Below are positions 41,912-50,702 of a stretch of DNA of 56,301 nucleotides, one piece after another; the stretch's first letter is position 1, and each line of letters opens with the position of its first letter. This DNA is from Bryobacterales bacterium (GTDB lineage: Bacteria > Acidobacteriota > Terriglobia > Bryobacterales > UBA6623). A model generated the notes under the pieces. The model saw only the letters and a program-made list of their open reading frames with translations. It made no database searches and was not told the origin of the DNA. The DNA is taken from NCBI GenBank assembly GCA_022823865.1, contig JAJEHF010000219.1:1-56301 (forward strand). Reading direction: 5' to 3'. A program made the position numbers and the translations under genes.

Positions 41912-43377
41912 GCGAGCACCTCCCGGCACTGGTGTTTCTCACACCGCTCGCTACGGCGATCTGCATGCCCTTGGCCGGCCATGGACGGTCGGCAGTGTGT
42001 CGCCCCGTCGCACTGGTCGCCGTCTGCTGCATGGCGGCTCTGTCGCTGGCGAGCCTGTGGTCCGTGTCGGTTCACGGAGAGATCCGGTACTCGTTCAGCG
42101 GATGGCTGCCTCCCATCGGGATCGAATGGCTCGCGGATTCGCTTGCCGCCACGATGGTGACTGCAGTGAGCGTGCTAGGCGTGCTTTGCCTTCTATTCGC
42201 GGACGGACTCGGGGATCGCCCGCTCGGCGACCGCGCTGTCCCATACTACACGATCGTGCTGCTGCTGGTCGCCGGGCTCGCTGGCGCCATCTACGCCGGC
42301 GACTTGTTCAACATCTTCGTGTTCTTGGAAGTGGTCTCGCTGTCGGCCTACGCCCTCGTGGCCGTCCCGGGCGGCCGCGCGCTCGTATCCGCCTTCCGAT
42401 ATCTGTTGATGGGCGCCTTGGGGACCGCCTTCTACCTGCTTGGCGTGGGGTACTTCTACGCCGCGACCGGCACCCTGAACATCGCCGACCTCTCCCAGCG
42501 GCTGCCCGGCCTGCTCGACTCTAGGGCGGTCATGGGCGGTCTGATCTTCATGTTCATCGGGCTGGCTATCAAGATGGCGCTCATGCCGTTGCACGGCTGG
42601 CTTCCCGACGCCTACAGCGACGCTCCGGCCTCGACCGTGCCGCTGCTCGCAGGCTTGGTAACCAAGATCTCGCTGCTGGTCTGGGCGCGGATTCTCTACT
42701 GGGTGATGCAGCCGGGTAGTGATGGCGAGACCCTCACCATATTCACGCTGGTCAGCACATTCGGCATCCTAGCTTCGGTCGCCGGTGCTTGCCTGGCCCT
42801 CGGCCAACGCGACCTGAAGCGAATGTTCGCATATGGCGGGATCTCCCATGTGGGCCTGGTGCTGATCGGGGTCGGACAGGCGAACGAGACGGGGCTCGCA
42901 GGTGCGATGTACTACCTGCTCAACGACGCAGTGATGCAGTGCTCGTTGTTCGTTCTGGCGGGATTCCTGGCCCTGCGATACGGGGCGTCCACGCTGGACG
43001 AACTGGGTCGCGCCCACGTCCGGAACCCTTGGGCGATCGTGACGTTCGTAGCGGTTGGCCTCGGCATGGTCGGCCTCCCGCCCACGGGAGGATTCTTCGG
43101 AAAGCTGAGAATCCTGCTCGGTGCCCTAGAGGCGGACAACACCGTCGCGGCTGGCGCGGTTGTTGTCACGACGCTGATCACTCTGGGCTACTTCGCCCAA
43201 GTCTTTGAGAAGCTCGTTCGCGCGGGCAGTGAGAGCCCCTCTGATCATCAAACGGAGACGCCATGGCCGCTGCGCGCGACCATGGCTGCGCTCGTCGCGG
43301 CAATCGTGGGACTGGGCATCTGGAACGATCAGGTCGTCGCGCTGCTGGTGGACGCCACGGCATCCCTCGGGATATGA
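41908..43377 (+). CDS. mrpD: Mrp subunit D (NuoN/NuoM-like ion-pumping subunit)
   Basis: A 489-residue antiporter-like subunit with about 14 membrane helices. It retains the ion-path residues of the family: Glu141 (NIFVFLEVVSLSAY) and Lys222 (GLAIKMALMPLHGWLP), plus the helix-breaking APASTVPLLAGLVTKI segment. The start overlaps mrpC by 4 bases. It closes the E-F-G-MbhDE-B-C-D order. A 45-base gap separates it from the NuoL-like gene. Confidence 0.92.
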   Translation: MSEHLPALVFLTPLATAICMPLAGHGRSAVCRPVALVAVCCMAALSLASLWSVSVHGEIRYSFSGWLPPIGIEWLADSLAATMVTAVSVLGVLCLLFADGLGDRPLGDRAVPYYTIVLLLVAGLAGAIYAGDLFNIFVFLEVVSLSAYALVAVPGGRALVSAFRYLLMGALGTAFYLLGVGYFYAATGTLNIADLSQRLPGLLDSRAVMGGLIFMFIGLAIKMALMPLHGWLPDAYSDAPASTVPLLAGLVTKISLLVWARILYWVMQPGSDGETLTIFTLVSTFGILASVAGACLALGQRDLKRMFAYGGISHVGLVLIGVGQANETGLAGAMYYLLNDAVMQCSLFVLAGFLALRYGASTLDELGRAHVRNPWAIVTFVAVGLGMVGLPPTGGFFGKLRILLGALEADNTVAAGAVVVTTLITLGYFAQVFEKLVRAGSESPSDHQTETPWPLRATMAALVAAIVGLGIWNDQVVALLVDATASLGI

Positions 43378-43422
43378 CGCTCATGACGGACGCGGCACGC
43401 ACACAGGGGGGCGCTAGCTAGG

Positions 43423-45540
43423 ATGCCACTCTTTGCCCTGATTCCCGGCCTGCCGCTCGCCGCTTTCGTGATCCTGGCGGTAGGCGGGCGTCGCTTCGCC
43501 GACGCCAGCCACCGGGTCGGGATTCCCGCGGTCGGCCTCTCGTTCGCGCTTTCGATCGCAGCGCTGGCAGAGGTGGCCCGAAACGGAGCGCTCTCGATCC
43601 CGCTGTACCGCTTTCTGGACGTGGGCGGCCTTGTCGTCACGGTCGGCCTCTACGCGGACCAGCTCACGGTGCTGCTGCTCCCGCTCATTACGGGGGTCAG
43701 CTTCGTGGTCCATGTCTACTCGGCCCGATACATGACCGGCGACCCGAGGTACCGAAAGTTCTTCGCGGTCATCGGCCTATTCACGTTCGCCATGACGATG
43801 CTGGTCATGAGCGACAACCTGCTGGTGACCTACATGTGCTGGGAGGTGATGGGAATTTGCTCCTATCTCTTGATCTCCCACTGGGCCCACAGGCGCGAAG
43901 CGGCCCAGGCGGCGACAAAGGCGTTTCTGGTCAACGCCGTCGCCGATGTCGGCCTAGGCTTCGGCGTCGTACTCACGTTCGCCACATACGGGACTTTCAA
44001 TATCCAGGAAATCCTTGCCCAAGCTCCCGCCATGCAGGGGCAGACCCTCGGCGCGTTCGGGTTCGAGATCGAGCGGAACACCTTGATCGCGCTGTGCCTG
44101 CTCAGCGGGGCGATCGGCAAGTCGGCACAGGTGCCCATGCACGTGTGGCTGCCCTACGCCATGGAAGCGCCAACACCGGTCTCGGCGCTGATCCACGCTG
44201 CGACGATGGTGAACGCGGGGCCCTTCCTGCTCGCGCGGCTCAGCCCCCTCGTGCTGCTGGCCCCGTCGGCGATGGCAGCAATTGCGGTCGTCGGCGCGAT
44301 CACAGCACTCTACGGCGCGCTGGTCTCGCTCACCCAGTCGGACATCAAGAGGCTGCTGGCCTATTCGACTATCAGCCAGATCGGATTCATGATCTTCGCG
44401 TGCGGTGTCGGCGCATTCGGGGCCGCCATCTTCCACCTCTTGGCGCACGGATTTCTCAAGGCATACCTGTTCCTTTCCACCGGCGAATCCCTCCGGGCCA
44501 CGGGCGGCCACGCGCACGAGGGTCACAGCGTTCCTGCGGGCCGCGCCCGGTCGCTTGCGGCAGGCGCCCTGCTGCTGGCGTGCGTCCCGCCCTTAGTGCT
44601 TTTCTCCGGGCCGTACGAGCAGCTCTGGAACGCGCAGAACGCTCCTGCGGCCCAGGCCGCGTTTTGGGCGGTCGGCCTGGCAGCGGTGTTCCTGACAGCC
44701 GTGTATGCGTTCCGCGGCGTATTCGCCCTGTTTGGCGAGACAGTAGGCAAGTCCGTTCAAGCCCGTCCAAGCCTGTTTTCCGCCGCGCATCTGCCAGTTG
44801 TGGCCATCTGCGGAGTCGCGGTGACGGCGTTGCTGTCCGGGGTGTGGGCTGAGTTCAGCGAATTCCTCCGGCCGGCCCTTGGCGCGCGCTCCGTCGAGAC
44901 CGAGGCCGTGAACCTGACACTCGCACTGTCGATTTCGCTGGTCGTTGCCTTTCTGGGATGGTGCTTCGCATACTATTGCCACCTGCGTCCTGCCGCGGTT
45001 CCCTTTGGGCAGCGCGAATGGGTCAAGACTGCCTACGTGCTGTTCCTGAACAAGCTCTACTTCGACGAGATTCACCAAGCCATCGCCGTGAACCCGACGC
45101 TGAGGGTATCGCGATGGCTGCTGCGCCAACTCGACGACCGCATCATCAACCGGACCGTCCACGAAGTGGGGACAGTCGTCCGGGGCGGTGCCCGGGTGCT
45201 CGAAGGTTCGGCGGAGAGCCGCGTGATCGACCCGGCGGTGACCGGCGTGGCCAGTCTGGTGACAGGTACCGCGCGTTGGCTAGAGAGGCTGACCGAGACG
45301 GGCTTGACGGATCGCGGCCCCCGGGCAGCGGCAACCCTGCTGATTCGGATTTCTGGCTGGCTGTGGCAGGCGGTCGACCGGCAAGGGACCGGCGCAACCT
45401 TACGGCGGGCTGGCAGGGTCGAGGACGAGACCGGAGAGGCGCTGCAGCGCGTGGGGCCCAGGACGTTGCGTCACCATTTGGTAATCATCGTGTGCTGGCT
45501 GTCGCTTGCGATCGGCCTTACGTACTTGCTGGCTAACTGA
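43423..45540 (+). CDS. NuoL/MrpA/DabB-like ion-translocating subunit
   Basis: A 705-residue member of the NuoL/MrpA proton-pumping family, conserved through the core: YADQLTVLLLPLITGVSF, Glu141 (YMCWEVMGICSY), Lys233 (IGKSAQVPMHVWLPYAM), and VSALIHAATMVNAGPFL. It is longer than NuoL (613 in E. coli) or DabB (about 500-560): after the core, residues about 560-680 form a charged amphipathic tail (FLNKLYFDEIHQAI, IINRTVHEVGTVV) ending in a hydrophobic helix. It could serve as the MrpA N-terminal half, as a complex-I-type NuoL, or as DabB. Adjacent dabA makes the last role plausible. Confidence 0.88.
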   Translation: MPLFALIPGLPLAAFVILAVGGRRFADASHRVGIPAVGLSFALSIAALAEVARNGALSIPLYRFLDVGGLVVTVGLYADQLTVLLLPLITGVSFVVHVYSARYMTGDPRYRKFFAVIGLFTFAMTMLVMSDNLLVTYMCWEVMGICSYLLISHWAHRREAAQAATKAFLVNAVADVGLGFGVVLTFATYGTFNIQEILAQAPAMQGQTLGAFGFEIERNTLIALCLLSGAIGKSAQVPMHVWLPYAMEAPTPVSALIHAATMVNAGPFLLARLSPLVLLAPSAMAAIAVVGAITALYGALVSLTQSDIKRLLAYSTISQIGFMIFACGVGAFGAAIFHLLAHGFLKAYLFLSTGESLRATGGHAHEGHSVPAGRARSLAAGALLLACVPPLVLFSGPYEQLWNAQNAPAAQAAFWAVGLAAVFLTAVYAFRGVFALFGETVGKSVQARPSLFSAAHLPVVAICGVAVTALLSGVWAEFSEFLRPALGARSVETEAVNLTLALSISLVVAFLGWCFAYYCHLRPAAVPFGQREWVKTAYVLFLNKLYFDEIHQAIAVNPTLRVSRWLLRQLDDRIINRTVHEVGTVVRGGARVLEGSAESRVIDPAVTGVASLVTGTARWLERLTETGLTDRGPRAAATLLIRISGWLWQAVDRQGTGATLRRAGRVEDETGEALQRVGPRTLRHHLVIIVCWLSLAIGLTYLLAN

Positions 45541-45567
45541 TGGAACCGTGATCAAAAAGAGGCCGCT

Positions 45568-47067
45568 ATGACATCACTCTTCACAGAACACCTGATCACA
45601 TCGCTGATCGCTGTTCCCTTCGTCGGAATCGCTGTCTTGTTCTTCGTTCGGGGCGACGTGTGGGTCCGGCGCGTCGCCTTGGCGGTTTCCATGGTGGCGC
45701 TGGGATTGTCCGGGGTGCTGTGGTGGCGGTTCGATCCGTCCATCGAGGGCATGCAGTTCGTGGAGCGCACCGGTTGGATGGAGAATTTCAATATCCAATA
45801 TGCCGTCGGCGTTGACGGAATCAGCCTGATCCTAGTTCTGCTCACGACACTTCTGGGCCCGCTCTGCGTGCTCGCGTCCTGGACGTCCATCGAAAGCAAG
45901 GTCAGGGCTTACATGATCCTGATACTGCTCGTAGAGGGCGCGATGATCGTCGTCTTCACGGCGCTCGACCTGTTCCTGTTCTTCATGCTGTGGGAAGTCA
46001 CGATGGTTCCCATGTACTTCATGATCATCCTCTGGGGCGGGCCGGGCCGGATACAGGCGGGGCTCAAGTTCGTGCTCTACAGCCTGACCGGCAGCCTGCT
46101 GCTGTTGGTCGGGATTCTCGGCCTGTACTTGCAGACCGGCCGCTCGTTCGACATGCAGGCCATGGCGGGCCACGTCATTCCCGAGGACGTCCAGATCTGG
46201 ATCTTCGCATTCCTGTTCCTCGGATTTGCCATCAAGCTGCCGATGGTTCCCTTCCACTCCTGGCTGCCCGACGCCCACTCGGAGGCTCCGACCGCGGGCA
46301 GCGTGATCCTGGCGGGCGTGTTGCTGAAGATGGGCGGCTACGGTTTCCTCCGTATCTGCCTTCCGGTCCTGCCAGAAGCGGCAGCCGAGTTCGCCCCGTA
46401 CATCCTCTGGCTCTCCATCGTCGGCATCATCTACGGCGGATGTCTCGCACTGGCCCAGTCCGATCTCAAGAAGCTCGTGGCTTACTCCTCGATCTCCCAC
46501 ATGGGATTCGTGACCCTGGGCATCTTCGCATTCAACGAGCAGGGCATCGAGGGGGCCGTGATCCAGATGTTCGCCCACGGCATCTCGACCGGCGCCCTGT
46601 TCCTGGCCATCGGATTCCTGTATGACCGCACGCACAGCCGGATGATCGGCGACTACAGCGGACTGCAAAAGCCGATGCCGCGATTCGTCATTCTGCTGTC
46701 GATCTTCGCCATGGCTTCGTTCGGCCTGCCTGGCATGGGGAACTTCACCGGCGAGTTCTTGGTGCTGCTTGGCACATCCTTCGGCGGAATGCTCAAGGTC
46801 CTGCTCGCGATGAGCGGGATTGTGCTGGCTGCCGCGTATATGCTCTGGATGTTGCAGCGCGTCGCGCTGGGCAAGACGCGCGCGTCTCTCGAATCGCTGC
46901 CGGACCTGAACACGCGCGAAGTGTTTACCCTCGCTCCGCTGGTGGTCGGTGTCTTCGTGGTCGGCCTCATTCCTGGCACGCTCACGAAGAAGCTCGACTC
47001 GACTGTCAAGGGCCTGCTCGAACGCTCGCCTGCGATGATCGAGAGCTCGTCCCCGCCCGGGGGATGA
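45568..47067 (+). CDS. NuoM-like ion-translocating subunit
   Basis: A 499-residue NuoM/MrpD-type subunit, with closest features to complex I NuoM: VGVDGISLILVLLTTLLGPL, Glu143 (FFMLWEVTMVPMYF, equivalent to Glu144 of E. coli NuoM), Lys223 (FAIKLPMVPFHSWLPDAHSE), SDLKKLVAYSSISHMGFV and FNEQGIEGAVIQMF. About 14 membrane helices. It is the last gene of the cluster, 27 bases after the NuoL-like gene. With three pumping subunits (this one, the NuoL-like and MrpD) plus MrpC, the cluster resembles a full complex I membrane arm minus NuoH/A/J. Confidence 0.92.
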   Translation: MTSLFTEHLITSLIAVPFVGIAVLFFVRGDVWVRRVALAVSMVALGLSGVLWWRFDPSIEGMQFVERTGWMENFNIQYAVGVDGISLILVLLTTLLGPLCVLASWTSIESKVRAYMILILLVEGAMIVVFTALDLFLFFMLWEVTMVPMYFMIILWGGPGRIQAGLKFVLYSLTGSLLLLVGILGLYLQTGRSFDMQAMAGHVIPEDVQIWIFAFLFLGFAIKLPMVPFHSWLPDAHSEAPTAGSVILAGVLLKMGGYGFLRICLPVLPEAAAEFAPYILWLSIVGIIYGGCLALAQSDLKKLVAYSSISHMGFVTLGIFAFNEQGIEGAVIQMFAHGISTGALFLAIGFLYDRTHSRMIGDYSGLQKPMPRFVILLSIFAMASFGLPGMGNFTGEFLVLLGTSFGGMLKVLLAMSGIVLAAAYMLWMLQRVALGKTRASLESLPDLNTREVFTLAPLVVGVFVVGLIPGTLTKKLDSTVKGLLERSPAMIESSSPPGG

Positions 47068-47253
47068 GCCGAGCCGGCGGCTTGCAGCTGTTCGCGCATT
47101 TGTGTCCGGAGGCGGATCGCTCCAGCGTCAGGCTAGTCGGCTCGCGCGACACAGGCCCACCGGCCGAGCAACATGGAATACGCCCCGCGCGAGCTGCCGT
47201 CCGCACCGGCCCTCGGAAGGCAGTGCTTGGGCGCCGCAGCGCATTCCGCATAG

Positions 47254-47259
47254 TACAAT
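47254..47259 (+). promoter_or_regulatory. candidate -10 box TACAAT
   Basis: TACAAT in AGTACAATCAA lies 105 bases before the PpiD-like start, in the 297-base gap after the NuoM-like gene, which otherwise shows no gene or terminator. One of four GTACAAT copies upstream of genes. Confidence 0.3.
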
Positions 47260-47364
47260 CAAGTTGGTCCGGCGGCGCCTCCGCGAACTCGCGGAGCAGT
47301 CGCAGATTTTGTAACGCCGGCCGCGGGCGCATCGGACGATGTGCCCGCCCGCCGGAACCCCGCA

Positions 47365-49311
47365 ATGCTCAAGCTATTTCAAAACCAAGGGAAGATCCTC
47401 CGCTGGACGATGGGGATCATCCTTTTCCTAGTGGCTGGTTCCATGATCATCACGCTGGTGCCGAACGTGTTCGGCCCGGCCGGCCCGGGCGCCGCCGACA
47501 TCCTCGCCGAAGTGGATGGCGTGCCGGTCACCACTGGCGACGTAGAAGTGGAACTCCGGCAGCACCGCGCCAACAACGTCCCTGCCGCGGCGATCTCGAT
47601 GATCGCCAGCAACACGATCGATGCCCTGATCGCGGAGCGCGTCCTGTTTGCCGAGGCCGCGGCGCTCGGATTGGTCCCTACGGACGAAGAACTCGCGGTT
47701 TGGATCCGCGAACAGCTGCCGGACGTGCTGTTCCCAGATGGCAAGTACATCGGCGCGGACGCCTACCATCGGTTCGTTCGCCAGCAGTTCCGCCGCACGG
47801 TGCCCGAGTTCGAGCAAGAGATCCTCTACAACATCGCCATTTCACAGCACTTGCGGCAGCTGGTGACCGACGGCGTCAGCGTGACCGAGGAGGAACTCAA
47901 GCGGCGATTCCACGAGGAAAACGACAGCGTCCGGATCGAATGGGCAGCGGTTGACGCGGCGAGCGTGCGTGGCGAGGTCGATGCGGGTCCGGAGCAGTTG
48001 CGCGCATACTTCGACGCCAACAAGCTGCGCTACCGGCATGCGGAACGCCGGCCGCTCAAGCTGATGACGATCGGCCCCGACGCGGCGGTCAGCGATCACG
48101 AGATCAGCGACGCGGAGATCGACCTGCATTACTCGCAAAACCAATACCGCTTCGAGAATCCCGAGCGGGTCAAGGTGCGCCACATCCTGTTCATGACCAT
48201 GGGCAAGCCCGAGGCCGAAGCCGAACAGGCGCGCGCGGACGCCGAGGCCGTTCTGGAGGAGCTGCGCGGCGGGGGGAGTTTCGAGGAGCTGGCCAAGGAG
48301 CACTCCGAGGATCCGGGCAACGCCGAGAACGGCGGCGACCTGGGCTGGGTCAGCCGCGGCATGATGGACCCGGCATTCGAGGAGGCCAGCTTCGCGCTCC
48401 GAGAAACCGGGGAGATCACCCAGTCACCGGTAAAGTCGGAATTCGGCTACCACCTGATCCGGCTCGACGACCGCCAAGCGCCGAGCGTCAAGCCGCTTAG
48501 CGAGGTGCGGGACGTGATCCGCCAGGACCTGAGCGCCGAACGCGCCCAGAGCGACCGCTACAGCCTGATGGAAAGGGCCATGGCGGCCGCCGAACAGGCC
48601 GGCTCCGCGCTGGAGAGCGCCGCTGGCGAGCTAGGCCTGCCGTACCAGGACTTCGAGGCTTTCAGCCGGTCGGACCTGCCCGACCAGTTGCCCAAGGCCG
48701 CCGCCCTCGTCGAGGCCGTCTTCGAACAGCCCGTCGGCCAAGTCCTCACCGTGGCCGAGGAGGACACGTTGTACATCGGATTCGTGACTGAAGCCGTGCC
48801 CGCCCGCGACGCCGAGTACGAAGAGGTCAGCTCGACGGTCCGCGATGACTATATCGACACCGAGTCTGCCAACATCGCGCGCCAGCGGGCGGAGGACCTG
48901 GCCCAGGCTGCCAAGGACGCGTCCGGCGACCTCCCAGCAGCCGCGCGGCGCAGCAGGCTGTCCACCGCCACGACGGACTGGACCAAACGCGGAGGGGAGA
49001 TCGAAGGCCTGGGATCCATCAACGCGCTGGGAGAGGCGGCATTCACCATGACAGACGGCGAGCTGCAAGGTCCCGTGGCCGTGGGCGACCGCTGGGTCGT
49101 CTTCCGCACGGTCGGCATGCAGCCCGCCGACGAGTCCGCGCTCGCCACCGATGGCGATGCCCTGCGCCAAACCCTGCTCAACGAGAAGCGAACCATGGTC
49201 TTCGACTATTTCCGCAGCCAAAAGGTCCAGGACTACAGCGCGCAGGGGCTGGTCGTGCGGTACGCCGACCGCATCCAGCTATACCTGCAGTCCATGCAGA
49301 GCGTCACCTAG
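47365..49311 (+). CDS. PpiD/SurA-like peptidyl-prolyl isomerase, membrane anchored
   Basis: Periplasmic foldase of 648 residues. It has one N-terminal membrane helix (ILRWTMGIILFLVAGSMII, about 8-28), a SurA_N-type chaperone domain (ILAEVDGVPVTTGDVEVEL), and a parvulin domain at about 265-365: VKVRHILFMTMG, FEELAKEHSEDPGNAENGGD, LGWVSRGMMDPAFEEA and SEFGYHLIRLDD. The C-terminal part resembles the non-catalytic tail of PpiD. The ATG at 47365 is preferred over the GTG at 47341 because the membrane anchor begins right after it. Confidence 0.9.
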   Translation: MLKLFQNQGKILRWTMGIILFLVAGSMIITLVPNVFGPAGPGAADILAEVDGVPVTTGDVEVELRQHRANNVPAAAISMIASNTIDALIAERVLFAEAAALGLVPTDEELAVWIREQLPDVLFPDGKYIGADAYHRFVRQQFRRTVPEFEQEILYNIAISQHLRQLVTDGVSVTEEELKRRFHEENDSVRIEWAAVDAASVRGEVDAGPEQLRAYFDANKLRYRHAERRPLKLMTIGPDAAVSDHEISDAEIDLHYSQNQYRFENPERVKVRHILFMTMGKPEAEAEQARADAEAVLEELRGGGSFEELAKEHSEDPGNAENGGDLGWVSRGMMDPAFEEASFALRETGEITQSPVKSEFGYHLIRLDDRQAPSVKPLSEVRDVIRQDLSAERAQSDRYSLMERAMAAAEQAGSALESAAGELGLPYQDFEAFSRSDLPDQLPKAAALVEAVFEQPVGQVLTVAEEDTLYIGFVTEAVPARDAEYEEVSSTVRDDYIDTESANIARQRAEDLAQAAKDASGDLPAAARRSRLSTATTDWTKRGGEIEGLGSINALGEAAFTMTDGELQGPVAVGDRWVVFRTVGMQPADESALATDGDALRQTLLNEKRTMVFDYFRSQKVQDYSAQGLVVRYADRIQLYLQSMQSVT

Positions 49312-49340
49312 ACTCGTCTCCAAGGCTAGGAAGTCCGACC

Positions 49341-50630
49341 ATGCAGATGCAAAAGCTCGTCCCAGTCCTTCAGCGCTTTCCCAGCCGAGCTCTCGCGGAT
49401 GTTGCAGGAGCCGTCCGAGAGCGGATGGAGGCAGCCGCCTGGACCCGGCAAGTGCCGGCAGGGAGCCGCATCGCGGTCGGGGTCGGCAGTCGCGGCATCC
49501 GCAATATCGACGTGATCGCCAAGGCGGTGGTCGAGTTCTGGAAATCGCGCGGCGTCCAGCCGTTCATCGTGCCCGTGATGGGCAGCCACGGAGCGGCGAC
49601 CGCCCAAGGCCAGGCGGACGTGCTGGCCCACTACGGAATCGACGAGTCCACCATGGGCGTTCCGGTCGAGAGTTCGCTCGAGGTCGTCCGGGTGGGCACC
49701 ACGCCGGAAGGCATCGAGGTCTCGATGGACCGCCGGGCGCTCGAGAGCGACGGCGTCATGCTTTGCGGGCGGGTCAAGTGGCACACCGACTTCGAGGGCT
49801 CCTTGGAGAGCGGCATTCACAAGATGATGGCGATCGGACTCGGCAAGTGGGAAGGCGCCAAGCGATATCACAGCTGGGCGTTGAAGATCGGCATGGACCA
49901 AGTGATCCGCAGCGTCGGGTCCGCGGTGCTGGCCACGGGCAAGATGCTCGGCGGCCTGGCAATCTTGGAGGACGCCTACCACGACACTGCCGAGGTCCAC
50001 GCGCTGGGTGCCGATGGCATGGCCGAGCGTGAAGAGGAATTGCTGCGCCGGGTCAAGGGGTGGAAGCCGAACCTGCCTGTCAGCGAGGTCGACCTGCTGA
50101 TCTTGGATGAGATCGGCAAGGACATCAGCGGCGCCGGGATGGACACGAAGGTGGTCAATCGCGGCGGCGGGCACGGGCCCAACAACTGGCAGGGCGTTCC
50201 GACCGTGCATCGAATCTTCGTCCGCGACCTGTCAGGCAACACCTACGGAAACGCCATTGGAATGGGCCTGGCGGACATCGTGCACGACCGCCTCGTCAAG
50301 AAGGTCGACTTTCAGGCCACATGGGTCAACGCGCTCACATCCTCGGTCACATCGCCCGGCTTCACGCCGCTGCACTTCGCGACCGATCGCGAGTGCTTGG
50401 AGCGCGTGCTGCCGACGTGCGGCAAGCTCGACCCGGGGACGTGCTCGATCATCTGGATTCGGAATAGCCTGGATCTGTCCTACCTGCTGGCCAGCGAGAA
50501 CCTGCTGGAAGAACTGGCCGCGAACGATTCGATCTCTGTGGAGGGTGAGGCCGCCGCGCTGCCCTTTGGCCCCTCGGGCGACTTGGTCAGCCCGTTCGAG
50601 GCGTCCGCGGCGCGCCACACGGCCGCGTGA
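49341..50630 (+). CDS. LarA-like nickel-pincer isomerase family protein (DUF2088, group 22)
   Basis: A 429-residue member of the lactate racemase (LarA) superfamily. Visible family features: GSRIAVGVGSRGIRNID, VPVMGSHGAATAQGQ (cofactor-site His), GRVKWHTDFEGS and IHKMMAIGLGKWEG with a further His, then EVDLLILDEIGKDISGAGMD. The length matches the group without a C-terminal extension. Characterised LarA enzymes need a nickel-pincer nucleotide made by LarB/C/E; none of those genes is in the window, so activity and substrate are open. Located 29 bases after the PpiD-like gene, probably cotranscribed. Confidence 0.86.
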   Translation: MQMQKLVPVLQRFPSRALADVAGAVRERMEAAAWTRQVPAGSRIAVGVGSRGIRNIDVIAKAVVEFWKSRGVQPFIVPVMGSHGAATAQGQADVLAHYGIDESTMGVPVESSLEVVRVGTTPEGIEVSMDRRALESDGVMLCGRVKWHTDFEGSLESGIHKMMAIGLGKWEGAKRYHSWALKIGMDQVIRSVGSAVLATGKMLGGLAILEDAYHDTAEVHALGADGMAEREEELLRRVKGWKPNLPVSEVDLLILDEIGKDISGAGMDTKVVNRGGGHGPNNWQGVPTVHRIFVRDLSGNTYGNAIGMGLADIVHDRLVKKVDFQATWVNALTSSVTSPGFTPLHFATDRECLERVLPTCGKLDPGTCSIIWIRNSLDLSYLLASENLLEELAANDSISVEGEAAALPFGPSGDLVSPFEASAARHTAA

Positions 50631-50702
50631 CTTCAAGCTCGAGCAATTGACGGGCTGTAACCGTACGCCTTGCGCGGGGAGCCAGCGCTAGGCCTGTTCC
50701 CA

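Noticed and set aside
43423-47067. part of a standard respiratory complex I operon
   Set aside because: NuoA-J partners such as NuoH, NuoJ and all peripheral-arm subunits are absent; the genes sit inside an Mrp/DabA cluster instead.
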